In this document: positions 24,831 through 32,245 of the stretch, piece after piece
Position numbering within the stretch: the stretch's first letter is position 1
Layout of the letters: each line of letters begins with the position of its first letter
NCBI GenBank assembly: GCA_934502885.1
Contig: CAKSUT010000002.1
Span: 1 to 64,000 of the forward strand
Direction: 5' to 3'
From: an uncultured Eubacteriales bacterium
GTDB lineage: Bacteria > Bacillota > Clostridia > Oscillospirales > CAG-382
Length of the DNA stretch: 64,000 nucleotides
Notes under the pieces: model-generated
What the model was told of the DNA's origin: nothing
The model's input: the letters and a program-made list of their open reading frames with translations, nothing else
Databases searched by the model: none
Translations under genes and position numbers: made by a program

Positions 24831-25454
24831 TTACAACCGTGACCCATTTTTACTTTTTCTTCCGAGATATCTGCTCACCGTCTTTTTGTAGAGCAAATAC
24901 TCTTCGCCGAAGGTTTCGGAGAGGTACTTTTCCTCCTGTAAAATCTGCATATGAAGCATCACGACGGCAAACGCCGAGAAAATTACCGTAAGCACATTGC
25001 AGTACATAAGGCAAACTCCTATATACATAAGGTCGAAGCCGACGAAGGCGGGATTTCTGCTGTAGGCGTAGACGCCGTCCGTGACCATTGCGGTTTTTCC
25101 GCTCTCAGGTATTCCGACACGCCAGCTGTCACGCATTCCGAGTACTGCGGCGAGAAACAGTGCGTCTCCGGCAAGGGCAGTGATAAAGCCCGTAAATCTT
25201 GCGCTGCCGGGAAGAATACTCCAATCCGCGATTATCGAAACAAGCTGTACGGCAACGACAGAAAGAGTCGCCGCTGACATAAGGTGCTCGACTGTGTGGA
25301 CGCTTTTTTCACTGCGCTCCCCTATTCTGTAGGCTTTAGTTCCGCGCTTCTTCTGCGCAAAAAGCTTCACAAAGTAAATGCCGTAAAAGACCGCAAGCAC
25401 GGCAATCGCAAGCACTCTGTACGGCAATACGCTCTCAAAACTCGAATGAAACAT
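24831..25454 (-). CDS. isoprenylcysteine carboxyl methyltransferase-like membrane protein
   Basis: A 207-residue membrane protein with about five transmembrane helices. The C-terminal half has VTDGVYAYSRNPAFVGFDLMY and EEKYLSETFGEEYLLYKKTVSRYL, the conserved SAM-binding region of ICMT/phospholipid methyltransferase relatives. In bacteria the methylated substrate of these is rarely known. It follows the acetyltransferase gene by four bases, in one operon with the TfoX-like gene. Confidence 0.88.
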   Translation of the reverse strand: MFHSSFESVLPYRVLAIAVLAVFYGIYFVKLFAQKKRGTKAYRIGERSEKSVHTVEHLMSAATLSVVAVQLVSIIADWSILPGSARFTGFITALAGDALFLAAVLGMRDSWRVGIPESGKTAMVTDGVYAYSRNPAFVGFDLMYIGVCLMYCNVLTVIFSAFAVVMLHMQILQEEKYLSETFGEEYLLYKKTVSRYLGRKSKNGSRL

Positions 25455-25458
25455 TCTC

Positions 25459-26217
25459 TTATCCTCTCTTTATTATCTTTTCGACCGCCGCACAGTCAAG
25501 CTGATTTACCGTCACGAATTTGCCGCCGTAAAATGCCGCCCAATTATTGAATACGCACGGCAGAGCTTTCGCCTTTTCGAGAGTATCGACGTGAACAAGG
25601 TCAAGCGGTATTCCCTTTTCACGGCAGTAGTCCGAAAGCTTTTCGACTCTCTGCGGAATATAGGGACATTCGTCGTCATAATAAACAGTAAATGTTCTAC
25701 TCTCAATCGACTGCTTTTTCGCGTTCGGCGCAAAGTGAGGTTTTGTACCGTCGAAGCTCAGCGCAAGCAGCTCATAACCGTCGTCGGTGCTGTCGGCGAC
25801 CTCGAAGCCGTACTTTTTTGCGAAGTTTTGGTCGGAGAGCCACGACTTCTGCTTTGCCGCACCGAGCATACAAATGCCGGATTTTCCGTGTTCCTTGGCG
25901 TCGGCAATGCAATATTCCATTAGGCTCTTTCCGTAACCGTGACCTTTCGGCGCACCCTGAACCCAGAGGCAGTATATGTAAAGGTAATTGTCCCCGACTA
26001 TCGGCGTCCACGCCTTTTCGAGAGGTGCGTACTCTATAAAAGCGCACTCCTTAGCGTCAAGTTTTCTGAACACGTGACCCTCTTTCAGTCTTTCCGCAAG
26101 CCACGCGCGCTTTGTGTCAACCCCGGGGTGAGCACCTTTGCGTATTATACAGCAGAGGTGTTCGGTGCCGACATTGTCGGGTGTGATGTTTATATACTTA
26201 TCGTCCACTTGATTCAC
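25459..26217 (-). CDS. GNAT acetyltransferase with C-terminal YoaP domain
   Basis: A 252-residue protein. The N-terminal GNAT fold (about 10-165) has the acetyl-CoA loop VQGAPKGHGYGKSLMEY. The C-terminal YoaP-like domain (about 170-250) has YYDDECPYIPQRVEKL and a thioredoxin-like appearance with FNNWAAFYGGKFVTV. The substrate is unknown. Its start overlaps the stop of the TfoX-like gene by four bases, so translation is coupled. Confidence 0.88.
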   Translation of the reverse strand: MNQVDDKYINITPDNVGTEHLCCIIRKGAHPGVDTKRAWLAERLKEGHVFRKLDAKECAFIEYAPLEKAWTPIVGDNYLYIYCLWVQGAPKGHGYGKSLMEYCIADAKEHGKSGICMLGAAKQKSWLSDQNFAKKYGFEVADSTDDGYELLALSFDGTKPHFAPNAKKQSIESRTFTVYYDDECPYIPQRVEKLSDYCREKGIPLDLVHVDTLEKAKALPCVFNNWAAFYGGKFVTVNQLDCAAVEKIIKRG

Positions 26218-26534
26218 CTCGTCTTTTTCTTTTTCGGTTCGGGAAGCTCATCGTACATTGCGCCGAAAAGCTCGGTCAGAAACTCTCTGTCGTCAACTCT
26301 GTCAACGAGTATCATATCCTTCGCTCCGTCATACGGAGGCTCGTATTTTGCGTCGGGCATCATTTTCACCGCACTCGGCACGGGCTTTACGAGAAGTCTG
26401 TCGTCGCAGAGGTACGCCGCTATTCTCCCGTTTATGTAAATGATGTACTCTCCCATCATCTGCCTGTACGTCACGCCGTAGACGTCCGACATTTCGTCAA
26501 GCACAAACGCAAGGAATTCTTTGCTTGTTGCCAT
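26214..26534 (-). CDS. TfoX/Sxy N-terminal domain protein
   Basis: A 106-residue single-domain protein. MATSKEFLAFVLDEM, MMGEYIIYINGRIAAYL and a DDRLLVKP strand match the TfoX N-terminal domain. The full-length protein regulates competence in Gamma-proteobacteria, but the stand-alone domain in Firmicutes has no known role. It is first of three genes; a consensus promoter lies 33 bases upstream. The lysine/arginine-rich C-terminal end (EPKKKKTR) is unusual. Confidence 0.88.
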   Translation of the reverse strand: MATSKEFLAFVLDEMSDVYGVTYRQMMGEYIIYINGRIAAYLCDDRLLVKPVPSAVKMMPDAKYEPPYDGAKDMILVDRVDDREFLTELFGAMYDELPEPKKKKTR

Positions 26535-26566
26535 TATAACACCTCTGTGTAAATTCTCACAGTTGC

Positions 26567-26595
26567 ATTATAACTAAAGGCTGTGAAATAGTCAA
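26567..26595 (-). promoter_or_regulatory. promoter of the TfoX-YoaP-ICMT operon
   Basis: On the minus strand TTGACT (26595-26590), a 17-base spacer and TATAAT (26572-26567). The -35 region lies in a small inverted repeat GAAATAGT/ACTATTTC (26585-26604) that could be an operator. Confidence 0.8.
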
Positions 26596-26709
26596 TACTA
26601 TTTCGTTAAATTAACACTGAATTCGGGCATTAAAACGCCGCAAGGTTTCCTTTCGCTTTCGCATCACCTCCGATATTTGCAAAAAAATTTTAAAAACTTG
26701 TGAAAACAG

Positions 26710-26738
26710 TTGACCGAAACAATAATCCGTGATATACT
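26710..26738 (+). promoter_or_regulatory. promoter of the XRE-type regulator
   Basis: TTGACC (26710-26715), a 17-base spacer and TATACT (26733-26738), with a leader of about 105 bases to the start codon. The leader is G/C-rich and contains no clear riboswitch. Confidence 0.65.
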
Positions 26739-26850
26739 TATCGGTGTGCGCCGCGGCGCGACCGTTTTTTCGCAATTCGTCACGGCGGTGTTCGGACTGC
26801 TCTTTTTCGGCTGTCGGCGCAAGGTTTATATTGCAACGAGGTGTACATAA

Positions 26851-27339
26851 ATGATACTTGGTGAAAACATGAAAAAGGCGTACAAGACTATAGGCTTTGA
26901 CAGCATCGACTTCGGCTATGCCCTGAACGTTTCGTCGGAGGTCGTAGAAAAGCTCGAGTCCGGCAACGCGGTTCCCGATATTAAAATGCTTTGCAAAATA
27001 GCAAAAACGCTTGAAGTTTCTATAGATTTTCTTCTTGAAGGCACGGACAAAAACGTATTCTCGCAAAAAGAGCTTGCGCTTCTGCGCGCTTACCGTTCCA
27101 ATCCCGAAAAGCAGAATGAGGTTGACGATGCTCTCGGCGTGCCGCACGAACCCTCTTTCCCGACCGAAAAGGTATTTTACGACACCTCTCTTTTCGATGA
27201 ATTTGAAAAGGCGACCGAGAAAGAACTGCCGGACGGCGGACGCTACCTTGCGGATATACAGGCATACGATGAATCGTACCGTAAGGCAAAGAAGAAAAAG
27301 CAGGAAACGCGAAAAACCGACCACAATGGGAAAGCATAA
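26851..27339 (+). CDS. XRE-family helix-turn-helix regulator
   Basis: A 162-residue DNA-binding protein. Residues about 1-65 are a lambda-repressor-like HTH, in which DFGYALNVSSEVVEKLESGNAVPD carries the recognition helices and LCKIAKTLEVSIDFLLEG closes the domain. The C-terminal part (about 75-162) is charged, lysine-rich and unrecognised. GAGGTG precedes the ATG by seven bases. It stands alone with its own promoter and a strong terminator. Targets unknown. Confidence 0.88.
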   Translation: MILGENMKKAYKTIGFDSIDFGYALNVSSEVVEKLESGNAVPDIKMLCKIAKTLEVSIDFLLEGTDKNVFSQKELALLRAYRSNPEKQNEVDDALGVPHEPSFPTEKVFYDTSLFDEFEKATEKELPDGGRYLADIQAYDESYRKAKKKKQETRKTDHNGKA

Positions 27340-27382
27340 AAGATATTGCCGCAAAACAGAGTTTTGCGGCAATATCTTTTTT
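27338..27382 (+). terminator. strong terminator after the XRE-type regulator
   Basis: A perfect stem of AAAGATATTGCCGCAAAAC and its complement around a three-base loop, ending in TTTTTT. Confidence 0.95.
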
Positions 27383-27428
27383 ACGCTCTGCAAATTATGA
27401 CAATTTCGTGCAAGTTCTTACATTCTTC

Positions 27429-27457
27429 TTGAAATAAGAGGTACAAAAGATTATAAT
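27429..27457 (+). promoter_or_regulatory. promoter of the CAP-SLH surface protein gene
   Basis: TTGAAA (27429-27434), a 17-base spacer and TATAAT (27452-27457), about 75 bases before the AAAGGAAG ribosome binding site. Confidence 0.75.
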
Positions 27458-27539
27458 GTATGTGGAGTGTGTGGTAGTTATCTGCCGGCACGCTCTCAAA
27501 AAACAATTCATTTGTAACGAAAGGAAGTATGCTGTTGTT

Positions 27540-29906
27540 ATGAAAAGAGCCGTAACGATTTTTCTCACCTGCGCTCTTATCGCTTCGGCAACGTCGTTCC
27601 CGTTCTCCGAAAACGAGAGTCCGGCATTTGCGGTTTATGCCGAGGAAATGAGCAATGACGAAATATGTGAGAAAAACAAGGAAAATGTTCTGAACGGTCT
27701 GGCTGAGGTGACGTTTTCCAACTCAATTACCAGGCGTACTCTTGAAGATCTCATAATTGATCTCTGCATTTACGGAGAAACAAACCTCATGGTGTGGGTT
27801 GAAAACGTCAACATCAAGAAGGCGACCGACACCGAACCCGGTCTTGTGACGGCAGAGGTTACGATTAACAGAAACAGCGGTATAACCACCTTCAACATCG
27901 AAAAGGAAATTCCCGTCGGCGGCAAGGACACCGAGTCCACGGTGAAGAACGAAATAACCTTCGACAAGGTGTGCAAGAACATAAACGAAGAGATGCGATA
28001 CGTCGAGATAAACAACAATACCGACGTTGACGATTTTTTCTTTGCGGCAAAAAAAGTCGCGCCGAAGGGGTACACGGTTGAGCTTGGAGAAGGCTCGAAA
28101 AAAACTGCCGCCACAAAGGAAAAGCAGGGACACATAACGGTTTATCTCACGGTGACTGCTCCCGACGAAACAAGCGGCGCACTTTCATATGAGTTCGTGA
28201 TAGGAAGAATAGGCGCACCATCGGAAAAAGCACAGCTTCAGGCGGCGAAGTCTGCGATAAACGACGCTATATGGCAATATGAAGTGTCCAACAGCACCAC
28301 CGCCGCCGACATTGAGGAAATGGCAAGGGGAGCTTTAGCCGACGACAGCGACGTTATTGCCGAGGTAAAGTCCACCGACGATTTCAAGCTCACAAAGGCG
28401 ACGACCACCTTAACCGGTCTTGTATCGGTCAAAGTAACCCTCACCTGCGGAAACACCGTTGACGCAACGCCCGTCGCAAAGACCATCCCAAAGGTTGTGA
28501 CAGCGCAGTCAACGGCAATAGAGGCGGATATGCACGAGGTGAGCCTTGCTCTCGAGCCTTACAAATTCACAAACAAAACGACAGCCGAGGATCTGCTTGC
28601 GGTTGCAAAGGCGGCGATAAAGAACGGCTCCTCTTGCGAATGGGAAACATTTAACAAAAGGGACGCCGACTTCTACAAGAGAGGCGACATTCTCGGCTAC
28701 ATGAAGTTCACTCTCGGCGAGGAAACGAGAACGGTTCGTCACCGTTTTGATATTCCGATGCTTGTAAGAAAGCTTCCGTCTCCCGAGGCACTCAACGCAA
28801 ACCGAGAAGAATGGGAGATACTTCATCTCACAAACATAGAACGTCACAAAGAGGGAAAGAAGCTTCTCACGATGCCTGCCGACCTTCAGGTTGCCTGTGC
28901 GGCGAGAAAGGGAGAGCTTGAGGTTGTATACTCTCACACAAGACCGAACGGAGAATCGTGTTTCACAGCAATTCCGGGTACATTTAAACACGTTAACGCC
29001 GGTGAGAATATCACCAAATGCACCGTCACGATGACAGCCTCCAGAGCCGTAAACAGCTGGATGAACAGTGCCGGACACCGTGCAAATATACTCAAGGACA
29101 ACTATCAGTATATAGGAACGGGCGTATACCAAATGAGTGCTTTGCAGATGTTCGTAAATCAGGGAGATTCGATAGATGAGGTAACGTCAAGCTCGGGAAG
29201 CTTCACATTTGCCGACGAGGACGAAATGCAGAAGGAATACCTCATATGCAAGAGTACAAGCGGCGTTTTGTCGTATGTGCCGATTGACCTCGAATACCTC
29301 GAGAGACTTTCCGACGGCAGCTACAGGCTCAATCTCAGAAGCAATGTCGATGTAATTCTCAAGGTTGACAGCACAAAAATCAGTCATTCCGCTTCAAAGT
29401 TCACCGACGTTCCGTTCAACGCTTACTATGCGGACGCCGTCAGCTGGGCTGTTGACAAAAAGATAACTACCGGCACTTCGGACACCACCTTCTCTCCCGA
29501 CAATGAATGCACCCGTGCGCAGATTATAACCTTCCTCTGGCGTGCGATAGGCGCACCGAAAAATGTCGGCGCAAACCCGTTTGAAGACGTATCTCCTGAC
29601 GATTACTACTACGATGCGGCAATATGGTCGAATCAGATGGGAATGGTTCCCGGCAACAAATTTGCGGCAAACACCCCCTGCACACGTGCCGACACTGTAA
29701 TGTACCTCTGGAGAAACGCAGGCTCTCCTTTCGTGCTGACGTACCCGAGATTTGACGATGTGCCTCAGGAATCGATGTACGCACAGCCTGTTGAGTGGGC
29801 ATACCAGAACAAAATAACGAGCGGCACTGCTGCAAAGCTCTTCTCTCCCGGAAATGTTTGCAGCCGAGCTCAAATAGTTACGTTCTTGAAGCGTACTCTC
29901 GGATAA
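27540..29906 (+). CDS. secreted CAP-domain protein with three S-layer homology domains
   Basis: A 788-residue exported protein. The start at 27540 follows AAAGGAAG and opens a signal peptide (KRAVTIFLTCALIASA) ending near residue 35. Then come about four repeats of roughly 100 residues, recognisable by YxxTNxTTAxDLLxxAK-type helices. A CAP/SCP domain (about 415-530) follows, with HLTNIERHKEGKKLL, YSHTRPNGE and SWMNSAGHRANIL. Three SLH domains end the protein (about 615-788), each with TFSPDxxCTRAQIITFLWRA-type cores that anchor to secondary cell-wall polymer. Its neighbour at 29968 is a shorter paralogue lacking the CAP domain. CAP proteins in bacteria are mostly of unknown function. Confidence 0.9.
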   Translation: MKRAVTIFLTCALIASATSFPFSENESPAFAVYAEEMSNDEICEKNKENVLNGLAEVTFSNSITRRTLEDLIIDLCIYGETNLMVWVENVNIKKATDTEPGLVTAEVTINRNSGITTFNIEKEIPVGGKDTESTVKNEITFDKVCKNINEEMRYVEINNNTDVDDFFFAAKKVAPKGYTVELGEGSKKTAATKEKQGHITVYLTVTAPDETSGALSYEFVIGRIGAPSEKAQLQAAKSAINDAIWQYEVSNSTTAADIEEMARGALADDSDVIAEVKSTDDFKLTKATTTLTGLVSVKVTLTCGNTVDATPVAKTIPKVVTAQSTAIEADMHEVSLALEPYKFTNKTTAEDLLAVAKAAIKNGSSCEWETFNKRDADFYKRGDILGYMKFTLGEETRTVRHRFDIPMLVRKLPSPEALNANREEWEILHLTNIERHKEGKKLLTMPADLQVACAARKGELEVVYSHTRPNGESCFTAIPGTFKHVNAGENITKCTVTMTASRAVNSWMNSAGHRANILKDNYQYIGTGVYQMSALQMFVNQGDSIDEVTSSSGSFTFADEDEMQKEYLICKSTSGVLSYVPIDLEYLERLSDGSYRLNLRSNVDVILKVDSTKISHSASKFTDVPFNAYYADAVSWAVDKKITTGTSDTTFSPDNECTRAQIITFLWRAIGAPKNVGANPFEDVSPDDYYYDAAIWSNQMGMVPGNKFAANTPCTRADTVMYLWRNAGSPFVLTYPRFDDVPQESMYAQPVEWAYQNKITSGTAAKLFSPGNVCSRAQIVTFLKRTLG

Positions 29907-29967
29907 GGCTAAACTCAGTTAACCAATGAAAAAATATAAAAAATATATAAGAATTGAGGGAAACATC

Positions 29968-31191
29968 ATGTCAAAGAAACTCACATCAGCTCTCTCCGCA
30001 CTTCTTGCACTTTTCATGCTTGTGTCGGTATTCTCCTTTACCTCAAGCGCAAAGATGGATGAGATAAGTCAGCTTGAAGCAACTATGAAAGCGCTCACCG
30101 CCGCCGAAAAAACGGCAAACGTTCACAACGATATGACAGCCGACCAGTTCATCGCCGAAATGTCGAAGTTCATTCCCGAGGGATGCGACGTAAAGCTGTC
30201 CTTCACAACCGAAGCAAACTACCGCTGCTACAACACCTCGTCCAAGAAGGCCGGTCAGATTCACGCAAATTTCCAGCTCAACTGCGGCCCTTACCAGAGA
30301 CACCACATCGTAACCGTAATCATGCCCAAGCTCACTGGCGAGGCGGCACTCCTCAACGCAGACAACGAAAAGCTTGATGAGGACGCTTCCCTCGTAAACA
30401 CAAGCATGAAGCAGGCACCCGTAACAAACCTCACAACAAAGGAAGATCTTCTCGAAGTTGCCAAAAGAGCAACGGTACACGGCTCGACTCTCGAATGGCT
30501 TGACTACAAAGTCGTTGAATCCACAAGAACCGCAAGAGGTTCGATAAAGGGAACAATCAAGGTTTCCTACGCCGCCGTTTCCAAGAATGTCACCGTAAGC
30601 AAGCTTATAAACGTACTCACAGCCGAGCAGGAGGCAAAAGAAGCCGAAGCAAAGGCAAATGCTCCGCAGAAGTCGAAGTCCGGCTTTGATGACGTAAAGG
30701 TCGGCGCATACTACGAGGAACCCGTTATCTGGGCAGTTGACAAAAATGTCACGTCCGGCACCTCCGCATTCACCTTCTCTCCCGACGACGTCTGCACACG
30801 TGCGCAGATAATAACTTTCCTCTGGCGTGCAGTCGGTTCTCCAAATCCCACCGAAGAGAATCCTTTCACGGACATTAAGGAAAGCAATTACTTCTACAAA
30901 GCGGCTCTGTGGGCAAACGAAAACGGTCTTGCAACAACCGAAGCTTTTTCCGGCACAACGCCGTGTACAAGAGCGGCAACCGTAACTTACATCTGGACAA
31001 TCGCAGGAAAGCCCGAAGCCGCAAATGCAAGCAGTTTCGCCGATGTTGCCGCTGACGCAGAATACGCAACCGCTGTTGCGTGGGCAGTCGAAAAAGGTAT
31101 TACGAGCGGCACATCCGCAACCGAGTTCTCTCCCGAAATGATTTGCAGCAGAGGTCAGATTGTAACATTCCTTTACAGAGCTTTCCGCTGA
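29968..31191 (+). CDS. secreted SLH-domain protein, paralogue of its upstream neighbour
   Basis: A 407-residue exported protein with a signal peptide (LTSALSALLALFMLVSVFSF) cut near residue 30. Two repeats related to those of the upstream CAP-SLH protein (about 35-215) lead into a lysine/alanine-rich linker and three SLH domains (about 235-407). The ATG at 29968 follows GAGGG; the frame open from 29926 starts before the site. There are 61 bases between the genes and no clear promoter, so they may be co-transcribed. Confidence 0.9.
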   Translation: MSKKLTSALSALLALFMLVSVFSFTSSAKMDEISQLEATMKALTAAEKTANVHNDMTADQFIAEMSKFIPEGCDVKLSFTTEANYRCYNTSSKKAGQIHANFQLNCGPYQRHHIVTVIMPKLTGEAALLNADNEKLDEDASLVNTSMKQAPVTNLTTKEDLLEVAKRATVHGSTLEWLDYKVVESTRTARGSIKGTIKVSYAAVSKNVTVSKLINVLTAEQEAKEAEAKANAPQKSKSGFDDVKVGAYYEEPVIWAVDKNVTSGTSAFTFSPDDVCTRAQIITFLWRAVGSPNPTEENPFTDIKESNYFYKAALWANENGLATTEAFSGTTPCTRAATVTYIWTIAGKPEAANASSFADVAADAEYATAVAWAVEKGITSGTSATEFSPEMICSRGQIVTFLYRAFR

Positions 31192-31216
31192 GAGATACAG
31201 ATCAGATAAGAATTTA

Positions 31217-31248
31217 CCGTCCGATTTTAATGTCGGGCGGCTTTTCTT
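31217..31248 (+). terminator. terminator after the SLH pair
   Basis: CCGTCCGA pairs with TCGGGCGG (one G-T pair), followed by CTTTTCTT. Confidence 0.7.
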
Positions 31249-31250
31249 AT

Positions 31251-32042
31251 TCAGTTTACGTGACCTGCGTGCGCATACTCTCTCGGAGTGACACCGGCAA
31301 TTTTTTTGAAAATTTTAGAGAAATGGGAGGCGTCGTAAAATCCCACGCTTACGGCGGTTTCCTCGACCGTAAGTCCCGAAAGCAAAAGAGCTTTCGCCTT
31401 ATTCACTCTCACCGTGTTTCGGTATACCCCCGGAGTCACGCCGCAGAAGCTTTTGAAGAGGCGTTCGAGATTTGCAACGCAGGTTGACGACATTGCCGCT
31501 ATTTCTTCGATCGACGTGTTTTCGTAATACTTCGTCTCGATATATTCGACGCTTCTTTCAACACGCTTGCGTGCAATTCTTTCGGTCGTGCGGATATTGT
31601 CGTTCGCAACCCTCATGCACACGCTGTCGATGAGTCCGCAAAGATTTGCAAAACTGCCGTATGGTGAAGAGGTGATATCTCCGCAGTTTTCTGTTATGCG
31701 ATACGCAAACTCAAAGCAGCCGCCGCTCTCTCCTGCGATAAGGTACGGTTTATCAAACAGCGGAGTACCTACGCCGTCCTTATGCAGGATGAAATCAATC
31801 TGAAGATACTCGGTCTCCGGATCGTGAACACAGTTTTTATACTTTGAGCGATACGGAATATAAAGCACTTCGCCGGCGTGCGCTTCAATATCCGAGCCGT
31901 TTTCAAACTCAAAGTGCTGGCTTCCGTTTATGTAGCAAACTATGCCGTCGGCATCTCTCGAAGCGCACTCGTAAACCCTGTCAACACGCATTCTGCGAAA
32001 AGCACGGACAAGGTCGATATTCAGATTTTGTACATTCGGCAC
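31251..32042 (-). CDS. AraC-family regulator divergent from a glycosidase
   Basis: A 263-residue protein. GTG at 32042 is seven bases from GAGGAGG; the in-frame GTG at 32048 is only one base from it and is less likely. The N-terminal cupin-like domain (about 10-130) has AGEVLYIPYRSKY. The C-terminal double HTH (about 165-262) includes SIEEIAAMSSTCVANLERLF and VGFYDASHFSKIFKKIAGV. It shares a 200-base divergent region with the glycosidase at 32246, so it probably controls that gene in response to a sugar. Confidence 0.92.
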   Translation of the reverse strand: MPNVQNLNIDLVRAFRRMRVDRVYECASRDADGIVCYINGSQHFEFENGSDIEAHAGEVLYIPYRSKYKNCVHDPETEYLQIDFILHKDGVGTPLFDKPYLIAGESGGCFEFAYRITENCGDITSSPYGSFANLCGLIDSVCMRVANDNIRTTERIARKRVERSVEYIETKYYENTSIEEIAAMSSTCVANLERLFKSFCGVTPGVYRNTVRVNKAKALLLSGLTVEETAVSVGFYDASHFSKIFKKIAGVTPREYAHAGHVN

Positions 32043-32084
32043 AGCCACACCCTCCTCATGTCATTCGTAGTTCATCGCCGCTTT

Positions 32085-32113
32085 ATTATATCACATTATG
32101 TTTTCGGTGTCAA
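32085..32113 (-). promoter_or_regulatory. promoter of the AraC-type regulator
   Basis: On the minus strand a perfect TTGACA (32113-32108), a 17-base spacer and TATAAT (32090-32085). Confidence 0.85.
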
Positions 32114-32126
32114 TGCATTTTTTCCT

Positions 32127-32153
32127 CGCGACGCGATTCAACGCGACGCAATA
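32127..32153. promoter_or_regulatory. direct repeat, candidate AraC-type operator
   Basis: CGCGACGC followed by G/A-A-T occurs twice, 15 bases apart, between the two divergent promoters. AraC-type proteins bind such tandem half-sites upstream of the promoters they activate. The assignment is inference. Confidence 0.5.
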
Positions 32154-32186
32154 CGATTTTTTACATAAATATGTTGTATCAGTACA

Positions 32187-32215
32187 TTGATTATTTCGCT
32201 TTCGGATGTTATCAT
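32187..32215 (+). promoter_or_regulatory. weak promoter of the glycosidase gene
   Basis: TTGATT (32187-32192), a 17-base spacer and TATCAT (32210-32215). Both boxes depart from consensus, as expected for an activator-dependent promoter. Confidence 0.55.
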
Positions 32216-32245
32216 ATATTGAAATCATCCGAAAGGGGAAACGGC

